The notes: generated from the letters alone by a model not told the origin. A stretch of 64,000 nt of DNA from CAVVSD01 sp963750895 (GCA_963750895.1 CAVVSD010000008.1:124001-188000); one strand, 5' to 3'. Shown: positions 18,633-26,825, numbered from the stretch's first letter. Translations and numbers: made by a program.

Positions 18633-20159
18633 ATGCGGCTCGTGCTGCTGTCCGCGTCGCTGCTCGTGCTCGGTCCTGTCGCGGCGGCGCAGGCGGCGCC
18701 CGGGCCTCCGGTCGCTCCCGGACGTGGGCTCGCTCCTGACGTCGCCCGATCTGCTGCCGGGGCTCGACGCGCCGCCCGAGGCCGGGCCCGCCGTTCGGCG
18801 GCGAGGGGCCGGGAGACCCGCGTCCCAGCCGGACGAGCCGCCGGCCGAGCCGACGCCGCGGCCGAGTCGCCCGCGCCGGAGCCTGAGGAGACGCCGCCGT
18901 CCGAGCCGTCCGGCGAGCCGGACCCGCCGCCGGAGGCCTCCGACGCCTGCCGATCCCGCCCGACCGAGAACGAGCCGACGGACGCGCAGCCCGCTGATCC
19001 GGAGCCCGCCGACGCCGACCCGGCCCCCGACGCGGACCCGCCGGCCGAGGCGCCCGAGCCCGATCCTGCGCCGGAGCAGCCGGTCGATGCCGAGGAGCCC
19101 CCGGCGGACCCGCCGCCCACGCCGGCCGAGGAGCCGACGGAGGAGGAGCCGGGTGCGACCGCGCCCGTCGACGACCCGCCGCCGCCGTCGCAGCCCGTCG
19201 ACGAGCAGCCCACTCCGGCGAGCACGGCGCCCCCGCCGGAGCCGGCCGCCGAAGAGCCCACGCCGCCCGCGCCCGCCCCGGCCGAGCCGGCGCCCGCGGA
19301 GCCGGTCGCCGAGCCGCCCGCGCCGGTCGCCGAGGAGCCCGCGCCCGTGGAGCCGGTCGCCGAGGAGCCCGTGCCCGCGGAGCCTGTCGCCGAGGACGAC
19401 GAGCAGGCCGTGACGGTCCCGCCCGTCATCGACGAGGAACCGGCACCCGTCGCCGGAGGAGCCGGCTGTCGCGGCTGTCGCCGCGCCCACCCCCGCCCGC
19501 CCCGGCGCCCGTGGCCCGCAGCGCTCCGCGGCCGGCGCCCGGCTCCGGCGGCGCATCCCGCGGCCGAGCCCCAGCTTCCCTCACCCGTCGTCACAGTCGC
19601 CCCGCCGCCGGCGCCGGCGCCGGCGCCGATCCCGATGTCGGCGATCGGCACCGCCGTGACGTTCGTCGGCCCGGTCGCGCATCCCGCGGCCCGCGCGGTC
19701 GTCCACGTGCCCGCCCCGCACCTCCCGCCCGGCGAGCCGCCCACCCTCGTCATCGACCACATGGCGCTGCGTGCGGAGCTGCAGATCGCCGAGATCCGAG
19801 CCGCCCGTCGCCGGCCTCCCCGGGCCGTCCCGGTGACGCCGCCGCTCGTCGCGAGCGCGCCCCCGCGCATCGTCGAGCCGGAGCCGCACGGCGCCTCGCG
19901 CGCCGGCCGCGACGACGCGCGGCACGGCTCGGGCGCGTCGGAGCAGCCGTCGGCACGGCCGCCGTCGCAGCCGGCTCCGGTCCCCACCAACGCCGCCGGC
20001 GGCGGCAGCGCCGCGACCGGCGTCGGCGGCCACGTGCCGATCGGGCTCGCCGCGCTGCTCGTCCTCATCACGCTGATCCGGCCCGCCGCCATCAACCGGG
20101 CCGTCCGCCCGGACGCGCGGTCGGTCACGCTGGTCCCCGTCGTCGACCGCCCCGACTAG
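18633..20159 (+). CDS. Secreted Pro/Glu/Ala-rich membrane-anchored protein, frame-disrupted
   Basis: Starts with a clear signal peptide (MRLVLLSASLLVLGPVAAAQA) at ATG 18633. Next is a short leucine-rich part, then about 200 residues almost entirely Pro, Glu, Ala, Asp and Val, with imperfect repeats of the form EPVAEEPAPVEP. A more ordinary region follows (VVTVAPPPAPAPAPIPMSA and on, including LVIDHMALRAELQIAEIRAARR). A C-terminal membrane segment PIGLAALLVLITLIRPAAI precedes a short positive tail. The stiff acidic stretch suits a wall-spanning stalk. Indels near 18700, 18800 and 19460-19560 break the frame. It sits between a normal ECF sigma gene and a sigma-like gene. No enzymatic domain is visible. 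Confidence 0.7.
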   Translation: MRLVLLSASLLVLGPVAAAQAAPGPPVAPGRGLAPDVARSAAGARRAARGRARRSAARGRETRVPAGRAAGRADAAAESPAPEPEETPPSEPSGEPDPPPEASDACRSRPTENEPTDAQPADPEPADADPAPDADPPAEAPEPDPAPEQPVDAEEPPADPPPTPAEEPTEEEPGATAPVDDPPPPSQPVDEQPTPASTAPPPEPAAEEPTPPAPAPAEPAPAEPVAEPPAPVAEEPAPVEPVAEEPVPAEPVAEDDEQAVTVPPVIDEEPAPVAGGAGCRGCRRAHPRPPRRPWPAALRGRRPAPAAHPAAEPQLPSPVVTVAPPPAPAPAPIPMSAIGTAVTFVGPVAHPAARAVVHVPAPHLPPGEPPTLVIDHMALRAELQIAEIRAARRRPPRAVPVTPPLVASAPPRIVEPEPHGASRAGRDDARHGSGASEQPSARPPSQPAPVPTNAAGGGSAATGVGGHVPIGLAALLVLITLIRPAAINRAVRPDARSVTLVPVVDRPD

Positions 20160-20296
20160 CTCCCTCGCGGGATCTCGACGACACGTGTCGTGCGCCCTGC
20201 GCGCGGCGCGCTGCCCTCCGCATCCCGTGGAGGCGCGACAGGAGAACGACCACAGCGTCCGGGAGAGCACGCCATGGTTGACGGGAAGGAGCAGGC

Positions 20297-20839
20297 ATGA
20301 GGCCTGCAAAGGAGGCGAGCGAGACCGGTTTCGTGTCTCGCGGCCGTCGCAGCGAGGACGTGGACGGGTGGCACGAGATCGTGCGCCGGTTCGCGCCGTA
20401 CGTGCACGCGGTGTGTGTCGCGCACGGCCTGACCGAGGACGGCGCCGCGCCGGTCTTCGACGAGGTGTTCACGCGCGTGTGGACCGAGATCGACCGCCTG
20501 GAGGACGACGACGCCCTCCGCGCCCGTGTCACGCAGCTGACAGAGGACGTCGCGGCGGACAGGACAGGGGTCTCCGCGCCGGCCGACGTCCTGGGAACCC
20601 TGAGCTCCGCACTGAGCGTCCACGAGGCCGCCCGCGGCCTTCCCGCGTCGCAGCGAGAGCTGCTTCAGCGCGGGGTTGTCGACGGTCAGGACGAGGTGAC
20701 GATCGCCGACGCACTCGAACTCGGACCGGACGCGGTCGCCGAGCAGCTGCAGGCCGCGCGCATGCGACTGCGCGGTCGCTTGCGCCGAAGGGGCATCAAC
20801 GTCCAAGGAGGAGCATCAAAACGCCACGATCGGGCATGA
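20297..20839 (+). CDS. Degenerate ECF sigma-like protein
   Basis: A 180-residue protein that aligns along its length with the sigma factor at 18012. Both share RFAPYVHA, the VF.EVF.R.WT.ID.L region 2.1-2.2 core that binds RNA polymerase, and LTIADALEL-type region 4. It has lost the promoter-facing residues: where the sigma has QLTRRLAIDRIRARSRE, this protein has QLTEDVAADRTGVSAPA, with the arginines replaced by acidic or small residues. In region 4 the recognition helix TVASRIARAR becomes AVAEQLQAAR. Start ATG 20297 is preceded by GGAAGGAGCAGGC, a strong ribosome site. The frame is intact, so this is a maintained gene rather than a pseudogene. It may bind core polymerase without promoters or act on the other sigma; this is inference. 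Confidence 0.65.
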   Translation: MRPAKEASETGFVSRGRRSEDVDGWHEIVRRFAPYVHAVCVAHGLTEDGAAPVFDEVFTRVWTEIDRLEDDDALRARVTQLTEDVAADRTGVSAPADVLGTLSSALSVHEAARGLPASQRELLQRGVVDGQDEVTIADALELGPDAVAEQLQAARMRLRGRLRRRGINVQGGASKRHDRA

Positions 20840-20858
20840 CCGTGAAGAATGTTGCGCT

Positions 20859-21104
20859 ATGCAGCGGGATTCCGACGACGACATCGACGAATTCCTGCGC
20901 TCGCTGCCGCCGGCGCCCGAGAGCTGGGTGTCGCGTGCGGAGGAGATGCCGCTGCTCCAGAAGGCTCTGACGGTGTTGCGCGAGCGCCAGGACGGCACCG
21001 GCGACGCCGCGGCGATGAGGGCGGCGCTCCTGCAGGTCGGGCTCGAGCCGGACGAGCGCAGGGTGCACGCGCTCGAGCGCCTGCGGGAGCTCAGCGAGGG
21101 CTAG
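20859..21104 (+). CDS. Small LPPAP-motif protein 2
   Basis: An 81-residue soluble acidic protein, MQRDSDDDIDEFLRSLPPAP at its start, paralogous to the 17585 protein. Conserved points are the LPPAPE motif near residue 18, MPLLQKAL near residue 30 and the QVGLEPDERRVHAL segment near residue 60. It follows the sigma-like gene by 19 bases on the same strand, and is probably co-transcribed. Start is ATG 20859. No metal-binding or membrane features are present. I do not recognise an established family; short actinobacterial proteins with a similar LPPAPE-W pattern exist, but I cannot assign a function. Confidence 0.7.
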   Translation: MQRDSDDDIDEFLRSLPPAPESWVSRAEEMPLLQKALTVLRERQDGTGDAAAMRAALLQVGLEPDERRVHALERLRELSEG

Positions 21105-21193
21105 AGCGCCTGGTCGCCGCGGGCCGCCGCGACGCAGCACGCTGCGACGCCGGCGCAGGCGACGATCCAGGAGATGAGGACGAAGAGGATCAC
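21101..21193 (-). CDS. Possible 30-residue membrane peptide
   Basis: Between the converging LPPAP gene and the alpha-hydroxyacid dehydrogenase gene is a short reverse frame from GTG 21193: a start, ILFVLISWIVACAGVAACCV and a short polar tail ending at TAG 21101. It would be a single membrane-spanning peptide. Support is only the hydrophobic composition and fit to the gap; it overlaps the upstream stop by 4 bases. It may equally be noncoding. Confidence 0.25.
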   Translation of the reverse strand: MILFVLISWIVACAGVAACCVAAARGDQAL

Positions 21194-21233
21194 GCCCCGG
21201 TGGTCGGCCGCCGGGACGCGGACTTGAGTCGCG

Positions 21234-22445
21234 CTACGGCCTGATGCGCACCTGTTCGGGGGACAGCTCGCCCACGTTCCGGGCACCCATGAGGGACATC
21301 GTCCGCACGATGCCGTCGCGGAGCAGATCTCCCGCCCGCTGCACCCCAGGCTCACCTCCGGCCATGAGGCCGTAGAGGTAGGCACGGGCGACGAGGCAGG
21401 CCTTCGCGCCCATCGCCACGGCGGCGACCACGTCCCCGCCGTCGAGGATGCCGCCGTCGAGCATGACCTCGGCGCTGTCGCCGACCTCCTCGACGATCGA
21501 CGGGAGCTGCTCGAGCGGCGTCGGCGCCTGCACGAGCTGCCGGCCCCCGTGGTTGGACACGATCACGCCGTCGGCGCCGCGGTCGACGACCTGACGCGCG
21601 GCCTTGGCCGTCATCACGCCCTTCACGACGAGCGGCCCGTCCCAGATGCTCCGCAGCCAGTCGAGGTCCTCGAAGTCCAGCGCCGGGTCCAGGATCCGCC
21701 CGACCATGTCGGACACCGAGCCGCGCTCGTCGGTCATGTTCGCGAAGCGCAGCGGCTCCGTCGTGAGCATGTCGAACCACCAGCCCGGGTGCACGGCCAT
21801 GTCGGCGAGCGTCTTCAGGGTCAGGGCCGGGGGTGTCGTGAAGCCGTTGCGCACGTCGCGCATGCGGTCACCCGACACGTGCGTGTCGACGGTCAGCAGC
21901 AGCGCCGTGAAGCCCGCCGCCTTCGCGCGCTCGACGAGCGCCTGGCTCGCGCCGCGGTCACGCCAGACGTAGAGCTGGAACCAGCGGTTCGCGTCGCCGA
22001 CGGTGTTCGCGAGGTTCTCGATCGACGTCGTGCCCATGGTCGACAGCGCATGCGGGATGCCGAGGCGCTTGGCGACGTTGCCGACCGCGATCTCCCCCTC
22101 CGTCCCCATGACGCGGGTGAACCCGGTCGGCGCGAACGCCAGCGGCAGCGCCGAGGGCTGCCCGAGGATGGTCGTCGACGTGTCGACGCTCGAGACGTCG
22201 CGCAGCACCTCCGGCACGAGCTCGACGCGCGCGAACGCCTGGCGCGCGCGGATGAGCGCCGTCTCGTCCTGACCGGCCGCGCCGTCGGTGTAGTCGAAGA
22301 CCGCACGCGGTGTGCGGCGCTTCGCGATGAGCCGCAGATCCGGGATGCTCGCCGTGCGTGCGACCCGCGCCTCGGCGCCGAAGCCGGGCGTCTCCAGCTG
22401 GATGAGATCGCGCAGCTCGGACCAGCGCGGCAGCTGCCGCCTCAA
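21234..22445 (-). CDS. FMN-dependent alpha-hydroxy-acid dehydrogenase (LldD/MftD-like)
   Basis: 403-residue TIM-barrel flavoenzyme oxidising a 2-hydroxy acid to the 2-oxo acid. FMN and catalytic signatures are all present: PRAVFDYTDGAAG, LPLAFAPTGFTRV, ALSTMGTTSIENLA, RWFQLYVWRDR with the catalytic Tyr, LLLTVDTHVSG with the Asp, VSNHGGRQL with the active-site His and Arg, and DGGILDGGDVVAAVAMGAKA. Mycofactocin-cluster MftD is a relative, but no other mycofactocin gene is nearby, so lactate or another hydroxy acid is the safer guess. Start is TTG 22445, chosen because it gives the family-typical LRRQLPRWSEL opening and overlaps the upstream ligase stop by 4 bases (TTGA). The two genes form one operon. 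Confidence 0.88.
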   Translation of the reverse strand: MRRQLPRWSELRDLIQLETPGFGAEARVARTASIPDLRLIAKRRTPRAVFDYTDGAAGQDETALIRARQAFARVELVPEVLRDVSSVDTSTTILGQPSALPLAFAPTGFTRVMGTEGEIAVGNVAKRLGIPHALSTMGTTSIENLANTVGDANRWFQLYVWRDRGASQALVERAKAAGFTALLLTVDTHVSGDRMRDVRNGFTTPPALTLKTLADMAVHPGWWFDMLTTEPLRFANMTDERGSVSDMVGRILDPALDFEDLDWLRSIWDGPLVVKGVMTAKAARQVVDRGADGVIVSNHGGRQLVQAPTPLEQLPSIVEEVGDSAEVMLDGGILDGGDVVAAVAMGAKACLVARAYLYGLMAGGEPGVQRAGDLLRDGIVRTMSLMGARNVGELSPEQVRIRP

Positions 22446-23947
22446 TCCAGGACCTCCGCGGGGACCTCGATCTCCCGCTTGAGCACCTTGCCCGTCGGGC
22501 CCTTGGGCAACTCCTCCACGAACCACAGCCTCCTCGGGTACTTGTAGCTGGCGACCTGCTCCTTGACGTAGGCGCGCAGCGCCTCCACGTCGATCTCCTC
22601 GCCCTCCTTCAGCGCGACGGCGGCGCCGACCTCCTCGCCCCACTCCTCGTCGGGCACGGCGACGACGGCGGCCTCGCGGACGGCCGGGTGCTCGTAGAGC
22701 ACCTCCTCGATCTCGCGCGGGTACACGTTGTAGCCGCCGCGGATGATCATGTCCTTCTTGCGGTCGACGATGAAGAAGAAGCCGTCCTCGTCGACCTTGC
22801 CGAGGTCGCCGGAGTGGAACCACCCGTCGCGGATCGCCTCCTCGGTGGCGTCCGGGCGGCCGAGGTAGCCCTTCATGATGTTGTGGCCCTTGATGACGAT
22901 CTCGCCGACCTCGCCGGTGGCGACCTCGTTGTCGTCGTCGTCGACGACCTTCATCTCGACGCCCTCGACGGGGAGGCCGATGGAGCCGACCCGGCGCTTC
23001 GCCACGCTGTTGAAGGAGGCGACCGGTGATGTCTCGCTGAGCCCGTAGCCCTCGAGGATGACGACGCCGAACGCCTCCTCGACACCCCGCAGGACCTCGC
23101 CCGGCAGGGACGCGCCGCCCGAGATGATCCGCCGCAGGCTCGAGGTGTCGTAGTCCTCGCGACCCTCGTGGTGCAGCAGCGCGGCGTGCATCGTGGGCAC
23201 GCCCGCGAAGTGCGTCACCTGGTCGCGCTGGATGATCTCCAGGGCCTTGGCGGGGTCGAAGCGGGCGAGCAGCGTGAGCGTGGCGCCCGCGACGGCGGCC
23301 GCGTTCATGCAGCAGGTCTGCCCGAACGTGTGGAACAGGGGCAGGCCGCCGAACAGGATGTCGTCGTCGCCGATCTCGTGGCCGTTCACGGAGATCGCGG
23401 CGTTGCGGCTGAGGTTGTCGTGCGTGAGCTCGGCGCCCTTGGGCTGCCCGGTCGTGCCGGACGTGTAGAGGATCACCGCGGTGTCGCCGCCGTCGACGTC
23501 GGCCAGCTCGCGCACCGGCTCGGTCTCGGCGAGCAGGCCCTCGAACTCCTGCGGCTTCACGGACACGACGGGGATGTCGCCGGCCTTCTCGGCGCCCGTC
23601 CCGGCCTCCTCGGCGAACCCGTGCCACGCGAACAGCAGCTTCGCGCCGGAGTCCTCGAGGTAGTACGCGACCTCGCGCCCCTTGAGGAGGACGTTCATGG
23701 GGACGACCACGGCGCCGGCCCGCACGATGCCGTAGTAGACGACGGGGAAGTACGGGACGTTCGGCAGCATCACCCCGACGCGATCGCCCGGACCGATGCC
23801 ACGATCGCGCAGGAGTCCGGCGACCCTCGCGCTGCCCTCGTCCAGAAGGCCGTAGGTGACCTCCGCATCGTCCAGCTTCACCGCCACGTGATCGGGGCGG
23901 CGGCGCGCGGAGGCGGTCATGATGCCCGCCAGGTTCACGTCGCTCAT
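22442..23947 (-). CDS. AMP-forming fatty-acid/acyl-CoA ligase
   Basis: Intact 501-residue ANL-superfamily ligase that activates a carboxylic acid through acyl-AMP to acyl-CoA. The P-loop YTSGTTGQPKGAELTH is near residue 160, A5 EGYGLSETSP near 298, A7 HSGDLGKVDEDG near 375, the DRKKDMIIRGGYNVYP hinge near 390 and the catalytic PKGPTGKVLKREI lysine near 485. Best resemblance is to long-chain fatty-acid CoA ligases of actinobacteria. Start is ATG 23947. It is translated with the downstream hydroxyacid dehydrogenase. Its start codon overlaps by two bases the start codon of the divergent histidine kinase (CATG at 23945-23948). Confidence 0.9.
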   Translation of the reverse strand: MSDVNLAGIMTASARRRPDHVAVKLDDAEVTYGLLDEGSARVAGLLRDRGIGPGDRVGVMLPNVPYFPVVYYGIVRAGAVVVPMNVLLKGREVAYYLEDSGAKLLFAWHGFAEEAGTGAEKAGDIPVVSVKPQEFEGLLAETEPVRELADVDGGDTAVILYTSGTTGQPKGAELTHDNLSRNAAISVNGHEIGDDDILFGGLPLFHTFGQTCCMNAAAVAGATLTLLARFDPAKALEIIQRDQVTHFAGVPTMHAALLHHEGREDYDTSSLRRIISGGASLPGEVLRGVEEAFGVVILEGYGLSETSPVASFNSVAKRRVGSIGLPVEGVEMKVVDDDDNEVATGEVGEIVIKGHNIMKGYLGRPDATEEAIRDGWFHSGDLGKVDEDGFFFIVDRKKDMIIRGGYNVYPREIEEVLYEHPAVREAAVVAVPDEEWGEEVGAAVALKEGEEIDVEALRAYVKEQVASYKYPRRLWFVEELPKGPTGKVLKREIEVPAEVLD

Positions 23948-25388
23948 GTCCGGACACTACCCCGCAGCAGCTGTCCCAGCGCAGCCCGACCTCGCCGCCC
24001 TGGCCGGCGCGGCGCTCGACGAGCTCGCCGACGCCGTCGGCGCCGAGGTCGGCGCGCTCTGGGGCGCGCGCGAGGAGGGCGGGGAGCTGGTGCTCCTGGC
24101 GGCCCGCGGCCTGGCGCCCGGCGCCGTGCCGCGGACGGTGACGGCCGGGGAGGGACTCAGCGGGCGCGCGGTCTCGGAGTCGCGTGCCGTCACCGCGACG
24201 CACGCCGACGACGGCCTGCAGGTGGTCGGCCTGACCGGCCCGACGCGCGTCGCCCACGAGATCCACGTGCCGCTCCGGCTGGGCACGTCGGTGATCGCCG
24301 TCGCCGCCCTCGGCTGTCTCGCGCCTCCCGATGCGGGCGTCGAGCGCGTGCAGGCGCTGGCCGATGCCGCCGGCGTGGCGCTCGCCCACCTCCAGGTCAA
24401 CGAGGCGGCCAGGCGCGAGGCGCGGCTCGGGCGCGCGGTGCTCGACGCGACGCCGGACGCGATCGCGCTCGTCGGCCCGGCCGGCCAGGTGCTCGTGCAG
24501 AACGAGCCGATGCGGGCGCTGCTGGCGGATGGCGTCCCCGCGCTGGAGGTCCCGCCCGGCGGCGCCGGCGTCGAGCACCACGACGAGCTGACGCCCGCCG
24601 GCAGCCGGCGGCTCCTGGCGCGCTGGAGCGCGCCGCTGGAGAACGGCGGCAACGGCGACGGTGGGCGGATCGTCGTGCTGCGCGACGTGAGCGCGGAGCG
24701 CGAGTCCGAGCGGCTGAAGGACGAGGTGCTCGCGCTCGTGTCGCACGAGCTGCGCACGCCGCTGACCTCGATCGTCGGCTACGTCGACCTCGTGCTCGAC
24801 GGCTCCGACCCGCTCTCCCCCGACGTGCAGCGCTTCCTCGAGGTCGTCGAGCGCAACGCGCGCCGGATGCTGCGCCTCGTCGGCGACCTGCTGTTCGTCG
24901 CCCAGGTCGAGGCGGGCAGGCTCGAGCTCGCGCGCGCCGAGGTCGACCTCGGCACCATCGCGTCCGACGCGGTCGAGGCCGCGCGCCCCGAGGCCGAGCG
25001 GGTCGGGTCGACGATCGTGCTCGACGCCGAGCCCGTCCGCACGTTCACCGGCGACCGCGACCGCTGCGCCCAGGTGCTCGACAACCTCATCGCCAACGCC
25101 GTGAAGTTCACGGGCGAGGGCGGCCACATCCAGGTCACGGTCGCCGAGCGCGGGGAGTTCGCGGTCGTCGAGGTCGGCGACGACGGGCCCGGCATCCCGC
25201 TCGAGGAGCAGGCGCTGGTGTTCGAGCGCTTCGCGCGGGCGTCGGGCGCCGCGGAGCGGGCGGTGCCGGGAGCGGGGCTGGGCCTGACGGTCGTGAAGGC
25301 GATCGTCGAGGGCCACGGGGGCGAGATCGACGTGCTCAGCGCGCCGGGTGCGGGGACGACGATGCGCGTGGCGCTGCCGCTGGACTAG
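23946..25388 (+). CDS. Soluble GAF-PAS sensor histidine kinase
   Basis: 480-residue kinase without membrane segments, so it senses a cytosolic signal. Residues 10-150 are a GAF domain (ALWGAREEGGELVLLAARGLAPG, LSGRAVSESRAV). A short PAS-like domain follows near 155-235 (LDATPDAIALVGPAG). HisKA has the phospho-His box LALVSHELRTPLTSIVGYVDLV near residue 262, and HATPase_c has DNLIANAVKFTGEGG (N box), VGDDGPGIPLEE (G1) and GAGLGLTVVKAIVEGHGG (G2). Start ATG 23946 shares bases with the start of the divergent ligase, so either a leaderless transcript or a slightly later start is possible. The cognate regulator is encoded convergently, 6 bases past its stop. Confidence 0.88.
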   Translation: MSGHYPAAAVPAQPDLAALAGAALDELADAVGAEVGALWGAREEGGELVLLAARGLAPGAVPRTVTAGEGLSGRAVSESRAVTATHADDGLQVVGLTGPTRVAHEIHVPLRLGTSVIAVAALGCLAPPDAGVERVQALADAAGVALAHLQVNEAARREARLGRAVLDATPDAIALVGPAGQVLVQNEPMRALLADGVPALEVPPGGAGVEHHDELTPAGSRRLLARWSAPLENGGNGDGGRIVVLRDVSAERESERLKDEVLALVSHELRTPLTSIVGYVDLVLDGSDPLSPDVQRFLEVVERNARRMLRLVGDLLFVAQVEAGRLELARAEVDLGTIASDAVEAARPEAERVGSTIVLDAEPVRTFTGDRDRCAQVLDNLIANAVKFTGEGGHIQVTVAERGEFAVVEVGDDGPGIPLEEQALVFERFARASGAAERAVPGAGLGLTVVKAIVEGHGGEIDVLSAPGAGTTMRVALPLD

Positions 25389-25394
25389 CGGAGC

Positions 25395-26079
25395 TCACCG
25401 TCCCCACCGATACCCGAACCCCCGCACCGTCTCGATGAGCTCCCCCGAGTCGCCGAGCTTGCGCCGCAGGTAGCTCACCGTCACCTTCACCTGCCCGGGC
25501 TCGACCGCGTCCGGGTGCCCCCAGACGAGCTCGAGGAGCTGGTCGCGGCTCAGGACCTGACCCGGGTTGCGCATGAAGGTGACGAGGAGCCGGAACTCCA
25601 GCGGCGTGAGCTGGATCTCGTCGTCGCCCACCCGGACCTCGGCGCGGGTCACGTCGACGCTCACGCGGCCGTCGCCGTACGTCTCGCGGTCCGGGCCCCA
25701 GTCGGTGCGGCCGGCCGACCGGCGCAGCAGCGCCTCGACGCGCGCGAGCAGCTCCTGGCGCCCGAACGGCTTCGTGACGTAGTCGTCGGCGCCCTCCTTG
25801 AGCCCGCGGACCTTCTCCAGCTCCGTGTCGCGCGCCGTGAGCATGAGCACGGGCACGGCGGTGAGGTCGCGGATGCGCTCGAGCGTCTGCCAGCCGTCGA
25901 GCTCGGGCATCGTCACGTCGAGGACGATCACCTCGGGGCGGACGTCGTACGAGGACCCGCAGCGCCTCGCGCCCGTCGGCCGCCTCGCGCACGCTCGCGC
26001 CGGCCCGCTCGAGCAGCTCGCGCACGAGCCCGCGGACGTCCGCGTCGTCGTCGACCACGAGGATGCGCGCACCCTGCAT
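25395..26079 (-). CDS. OmpR/PhoB-family response regulator
   Basis: DNA-binding response regulator, about 228 residues. The receiver has the acidic pair ILVVDDDADVRGLV, phospho-acceptor VIVLDVTMPELDGWQ, the T-loop VLMLTARD and conserved lysine DDYVTKPF. The winged-helix domain has LTPLEFRLLVTFMRNPGQVLSR, VSYLRRKLGD and VRGFGYRWGR at the C-terminus. Start is ATG 26079. One extra base at about 25948 (GTCCTCGTACGAC) breaks the frame just before the phospho-acceptor strand; without it the protein is standard. It faces the GAF-PAS kinase end to end with 6 bases between, and is the likely partner. Confidence 0.87.
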
Positions 26080-26134
26080 CGCGCCGGATCGTGTCAGAGG
26101 CAGCCGCCGGTCCGCGCACTAGGGTCCCCGACCG

Positions 26135-26626
26135 ATGCCTTCCGCGACCCGACGACGCTCCCGCTCGCTGCCCGGCGACATGCCCGTCGCCGCCACCGGC
26201 GAGCTGCTCGTGTGGACCGACGGCGCCTGCCGCAAGAACCCCGGCCCCGGCGGCTGGGCCGCGCTCATCGTGGGCACGGACGTCCGCGAGCTCTCCGGCG
26301 GCCTCCCCCACACGACGAACAACATCATGGAGATGACCGCCGCCCTCGAGGGGCTCCGGGCGCTGCCGGACGGCGCGCGGGCCTGCGTGGTGACCGACTC
26401 GCGCTACCTCCACGACGGCATGACCTCGTGGATCCACGGGTGGAAGCGCAAGGGCTGGAAGACGGCCGGCGGCGAGCCGGTCAAGAACCGCGAGGTGTGG
26501 CTCGCGCTGGAGGCCGAGGTCGCCCGTCACCTCACGGTGCGCTGGCACTGGGTTCGCGGCCACGTCGGCACGCAGCTCAACGAGCGCGCCGACGAGCTCG
26601 CCGTCGCCGCCGCCGCGGCGTACTGA
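26135..26626 (+). CDS. rnhA: Ribonuclease HI
   Basis: Intact 163-residue type 1 RNase H, cutting RNA in RNA-DNA hybrids such as lagging-strand primers and R-loops. The metal-binding catalytic residues are in place: Asp29 in WTDGACRKNPGPGGW, Glu66 in NNIMEMTAALEGL, Asp88 in VVTDSRYLHDG, His143 in WVRGHVGTQLNERADELA and Asp153. The basic handle GWKRKGWKTAGGEPVKNR is present, as in E. coli RNase HI. Start ATG 26135 gives a 15-residue basic tail; ATG 26180 would give the usual length and may be the true start. Divergent from the response regulator with 55 bases between. Confidence 0.92.
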   Translation: MPSATRRRSRSLPGDMPVAATGELLVWTDGACRKNPGPGGWAALIVGTDVRELSGGLPHTTNNIMEMTAALEGLRALPDGARACVVTDSRYLHDGMTSWIHGWKRKGWKTAGGEPVKNREVWLALEAEVARHLTVRWHWVRGHVGTQLNERADELAVAAAAAY

Positions 26627-26642
26627 CTCGACGGACGACCGA

Positions 26643-26658
26643 GCCGCCGCGCGGCGGC
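26643..26658. terminator. GC hairpin after rnhA
   Basis: GCCGCCGC and GCGGCGGC form a perfect 16-base palindrome 17 bases after the rnhA stop. There is no T-run. In very GC-rich genomes hairpins without a U tract can still end transcription, but chance formation of such a repeat is also easy in this composition. Confidence 0.3.
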
Positions 26659-26674
26659 CTGTACAACCGGGTCC

Positions 26675-26825
26675 ATGGAGGAGAGGACGCCGAGGGAGGC
26701 CGCGTGGGAGGAGGTCGCGCAGGGGTTCGAGCGTGCGCTCATGACGCCCGGGCTGCCCCGCACGCGCGCCCGCTGCTCATGCGCGGGTACCTCGCCGCCA
26801 ACCGGGCGGCGCGCCTGCCGCCCCC
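26675..26825 (+). CDS. Possible small protein, frame-disrupted
   Basis: ATG 26675 opens a coding-like peptide (MEERTPREAAWEEVAQGFER, then ALMTPGLP). A frame change near 26757 continues plausibly as HARPLLMRGYLAANRAARLP. It would be about 50 residues and soluble. It fills the gap between rnhA and the converging LOG-family gene. No family is recognised; the only support is composition and gap-filling, and the second half depends on an assumed indel. Confidence 0.3.

Noticed and set aside
18012..20159. A 715-residue sigma factor fused to a membrane protein
   Set aside because: The internal signal peptide at 18633, the normal length of the sigma up to 18566 and the available stop in the next frame favour two genes with an indel.
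21234..22445. Mycofactocin cluster member MftD
   Set aside because: No mftA, B, C, E or F gene is present nearby; the neighbour is a CoA ligase, so a general 2-hydroxyacid dehydrogenase is the safer call.
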